From SAT2750 sp963581185 (GTDB lineage Bacteria; Planctomycetota; Planctomycetia; Pirellulales; Pirellulaceae): a stretch of DNA of 24,864 nt. The stretch lies in the NCBI GenBank assembly GCA_963581185.1, contig CAUZOB010000056.1:1-24864 (forward strand). The letters run 5' to 3'. Position 1 is the stretch's first letter. The number at the start of each line of letters is the position of its first letter. A program made the position numbers and the translations under genes. The notes beneath the pieces are model-generated. The model was not told the origin of the DNA and did not search any database. It saw only the letters and a list, made by a program, of their open reading frames with translations. Below, in pieces: positions 23,328 to 24,864 of the stretch.

Positions 23328-24731
23328 ATGCTTCGAATCGAGTCTTCCAATTCAACCCAGCGGTCCGGACGCCGGGACTTTCTGCAGGTCGGGACCGCTG
23401 CTATCGGTGGCCTGACACTTGCCAGCATGCTGGCCGTGCGAGGCCAGGCCGCGACCATCAAGGATGCCGTGCGGGATCGATCAATCGTGATCCTCAACCT
23501 GCAGGGTGGTCCCACGCAGTACGAGACGTTTGATCCCAACATGGCCGCGCCGGCTGAGATTCGCAGCATCACTGGCGAGACTCCGACCGCGCTACCCGGT
23601 GTCACCTTTGGTGGAGGCCTGCCGCAATTGGCCAGGCTGGCTGACCGAATGGCCATCGTGCGATCCTACCGTCATGGGATCAGCAGCCATGGGACCGCCG
23701 CGCATCATGTGATGGCAGGCGGAAATCCATCGGGGGCCATGATGGGAGCTGTGTATGCCAATGCGGCGGGGCTGTCGGATCCTCTTTCCGGTATGCCACG
23801 CAATGTGCTGGTGACCGCTGCCGCCGCCGGCGAGCAATTTAATCACGTCTACAAGTCTGTCTCCCGGGTGTCCCAGACCGGCAGCCTGTCTGCCAATTAC
23901 AAGCCATTTGACCTGGGCGCTGGCGGTGACCTCGTCGAGAACATGCGGCTCAAGCTCGATCGACGGCGACTGGATGACCGCCGAGAATTGCTCAGCTCGT
24001 TGGACGGACTCAAGCGAAAACTGGATCGTACCGGACAGCTGGAAGGTGCCAGTACGTTTGAACAACAGGCGTTTGATGTCCTCACCCGCGGGGTCTCGGA
24101 TGCGTTTGACCTCTCCAGCGTCGAACCGGCGTTGCTGGAACGATATGAGACCGGCATGTTTGAACCATCCGCTTCGGTCAAGAAACGCAACGAATATGCC
24201 ACCCAATTCACGCCGGTTGCGCTCGGTCGCCAGATGCTGATGGCGCGGCGGTTGTGTGAGTCCGGCTGTGGCTTCGTTACCGTCACCTGCGGTGGCTGGG
24301 ATATGCATGGCGGTGGCAAGGAATTCACCATGCGCGATGGACTCGATTCCCTAACGCCTGCGGTCGACAAAGCGGTCTCGGCGTTTATCGAAGATGTCGA
24401 GGCGCGTGGTCTGTCGGAGAAAATCCTGCTGGTCATTACCGGTGAGTTTGGTCGGACCCCGCAGATCAATAAGAATGGCGGCCGCGATCATTGGGGTAAC
24501 CTCTGCCCGATCGTGTTTGTCGGTGGAGGACTGCCGATGGGGCAGGTGATCGGTCAGTCGGACAAGACGGGCGCAGAACCATCGTCCGACCCCATCTCCA
24601 GCTCCAATGTGATGTCGACAATCATGCACTATCTGTTCGATATCGGCGAATTGAGATTGGTCAGCGGCGTGCCGCGAGAAGTAGAGTCACTGATCACCGC
24701 CTCGGCCCCAATTCCGCAGCTGATTGAGTAA
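23328..24731 (+). CDS. DUF1501 family Tat-exported protein
   Basis: A 467-residue protein with a twin-arginine signal: Arg15-Arg16 in GRRDFLQVG, then a hydrophobic stretch and a RGQAA-type cleavage region, so it would be exported folded through Tat. The rest is DUF1501, an alkaline-phosphatase/sulfatase-like fold abundant in planctomycetes and of uncertain reaction. Characteristic segments are LQGGPTQYETFDP, GISSHGTAAHHVM, CGGWDMHGG, GEFGRTP (372-378) and GGRDHWG (384-390, His388). The Asp and His residues in these segments could bind metal. In planctomycetes such genes usually sit beside a DUF1549/DUF1553 gene; none lies upstream here, and 133 bases remain downstream. ATG 23328 gives the Tat signal directly. 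Length is normal. Confidence 0.93.
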   Translation: MLRIESSNSTQRSGRRDFLQVGTAAIGGLTLASMLAVRGQAATIKDAVRDRSIVILNLQGGPTQYETFDPNMAAPAEIRSITGETPTALPGVTFGGGLPQLARLADRMAIVRSYRHGISSHGTAAHHVMAGGNPSGAMMGAVYANAAGLSDPLSGMPRNVLVTAAAAGEQFNHVYKSVSRVSQTGSLSANYKPFDLGAGGDLVENMRLKLDRRRLDDRRELLSSLDGLKRKLDRTGQLEGASTFEQQAFDVLTRGVSDAFDLSSVEPALLERYETGMFEPSASVKKRNEYATQFTPVALGRQMLMARRLCESGCGFVTVTCGGWDMHGGGKEFTMRDGLDSLTPAVDKAVSAFIEDVEARGLSEKILLVITGEFGRTPQINKNGGRDHWGNLCPIVFVGGGLPMGQVIGQSDKTGAEPSSDPISSSNVMSTIMHYLFDIGELRLVSGVPREVESLITASAPIPQLIE

Positions 24732-24822
24732 GCGAGTTGGCTGCTGGCTGCGAATCACTCCTCTTCCGCCAGGAATCCCTCACTTTCCTGAGTACTATTG
24801 TCGGCTTTATTCGCTCTCTCAG

Positions 24823-24848
24823 TAGCGTAGAGGCAATAGCGTAGAGGC
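24823..24848. repeat. 12-bp perfect direct repeat
   Basis: TAGCGTAGAGGC occurs at 24823-24834 and again at 24837-24848, separated by AA. It lies just before a strong ribosome-binding-like sequence at the right edge. Confidence 0.6.
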
Positions 24849-24851
24849 TGG

Positions 24852-24858
24852 AAGGAGG
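24852..24858 (+). promoter_or_regulatory. Strong Shine-Dalgarno-like sequence at the right edge
   Basis: AAGGAGG is a near-perfect Shine-Dalgarno match six bases from the window end. No start codon lies inside the window, so a plus-strand gene starting just beyond it is likely but unproven. Confidence 0.4.
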
Positions 24859-24864
24859 CAAGGC

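Overview
The window looks like chromosomal DNA of a planctomycete (Planctomycetota). No rRNA gene is present, so this rests on gene content. A Tat-exported DUF1501 protein, a membrane protein with an N-terminal J-like domain of the 'FNPYKQWLEI' type, a MoxR/DUF58/DUF4129 operon and a giant solitary alpha-2-macroglobulin are together typical of that phylum. Genes are densely packed and moderately GC-rich. I saw no tRNA, CRISPR array, transposase or prophage gene, so this appears to be core genome rather than an island.

Layout. (1) 1-2265, plus strand: the tail of an unidentified gene, phosphoglycerate kinase (pgk) and a secreted alpha/beta-hydrolase, ending in strong hairpins at a convergent junction. 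(2) 2343-8531, minus strand: one 2062-residue alpha-2-macroglobulin with an intact thioester motif. (3) 8532-8750: a divergent intergenic region with a plausible sigma70-like promoter on each strand. (4) 8751-12402, plus strand: a J-like membrane protein with a Pro-rich tether, dapA (lysine and peptidoglycan precursor synthesis) and a family 4 glycosyltransferase. (5) 12430-22034, minus strand, in transcription order: a macro-domain deacetylase, a class I/II aminotransferase, moxR, a DUF58 protein, a DUF4129 membrane protein, a 339-base structured gap with its own promoter, rnc (RNase III), a ThiI-like PP-loop enzyme and mgtE. (6) 22166-24731, plus strand: a DUF4105 (Lnb-like) membrane protein and a DUF1501 Tat substrate.

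How the genes fit together. The moxR, DUF58 and DUF4129 genes form a tight operon (4-bp overlap, then a 31-bp gap) of the kind usually ending in a transglutaminase-membrane protein (TgpA). Here the position of the transglutaminase is taken by about 95 residues of Gly/Asp-rich low-complexity sequence. The rnc, ThiI-like and mgtE genes look like a separate unit driven by a TTGACA promoter, with a leader of about 270 nt containing several perfect or near-perfect hairpins. rnc and the ThiI-like gene overlap at ATGA, so two RNA-processing functions may be translationally coupled. Several genes act at the cell envelope: the macroglobulin, DUF4105, DUF1501, the MoxR group and possibly the glycosyltransferase.

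No wholly new multi-gene system is evident. The most unusual items are the transglutaminase-less TgpA-like protein, the Trp-rich insertion in the macroglobulin, the structured rnc leader, the PP-loop/NFACT-R-like fusion, the DUF4105 protein and the HPD-less J-like membrane protein. Family assignments come from recognising motifs; no database search was possible.
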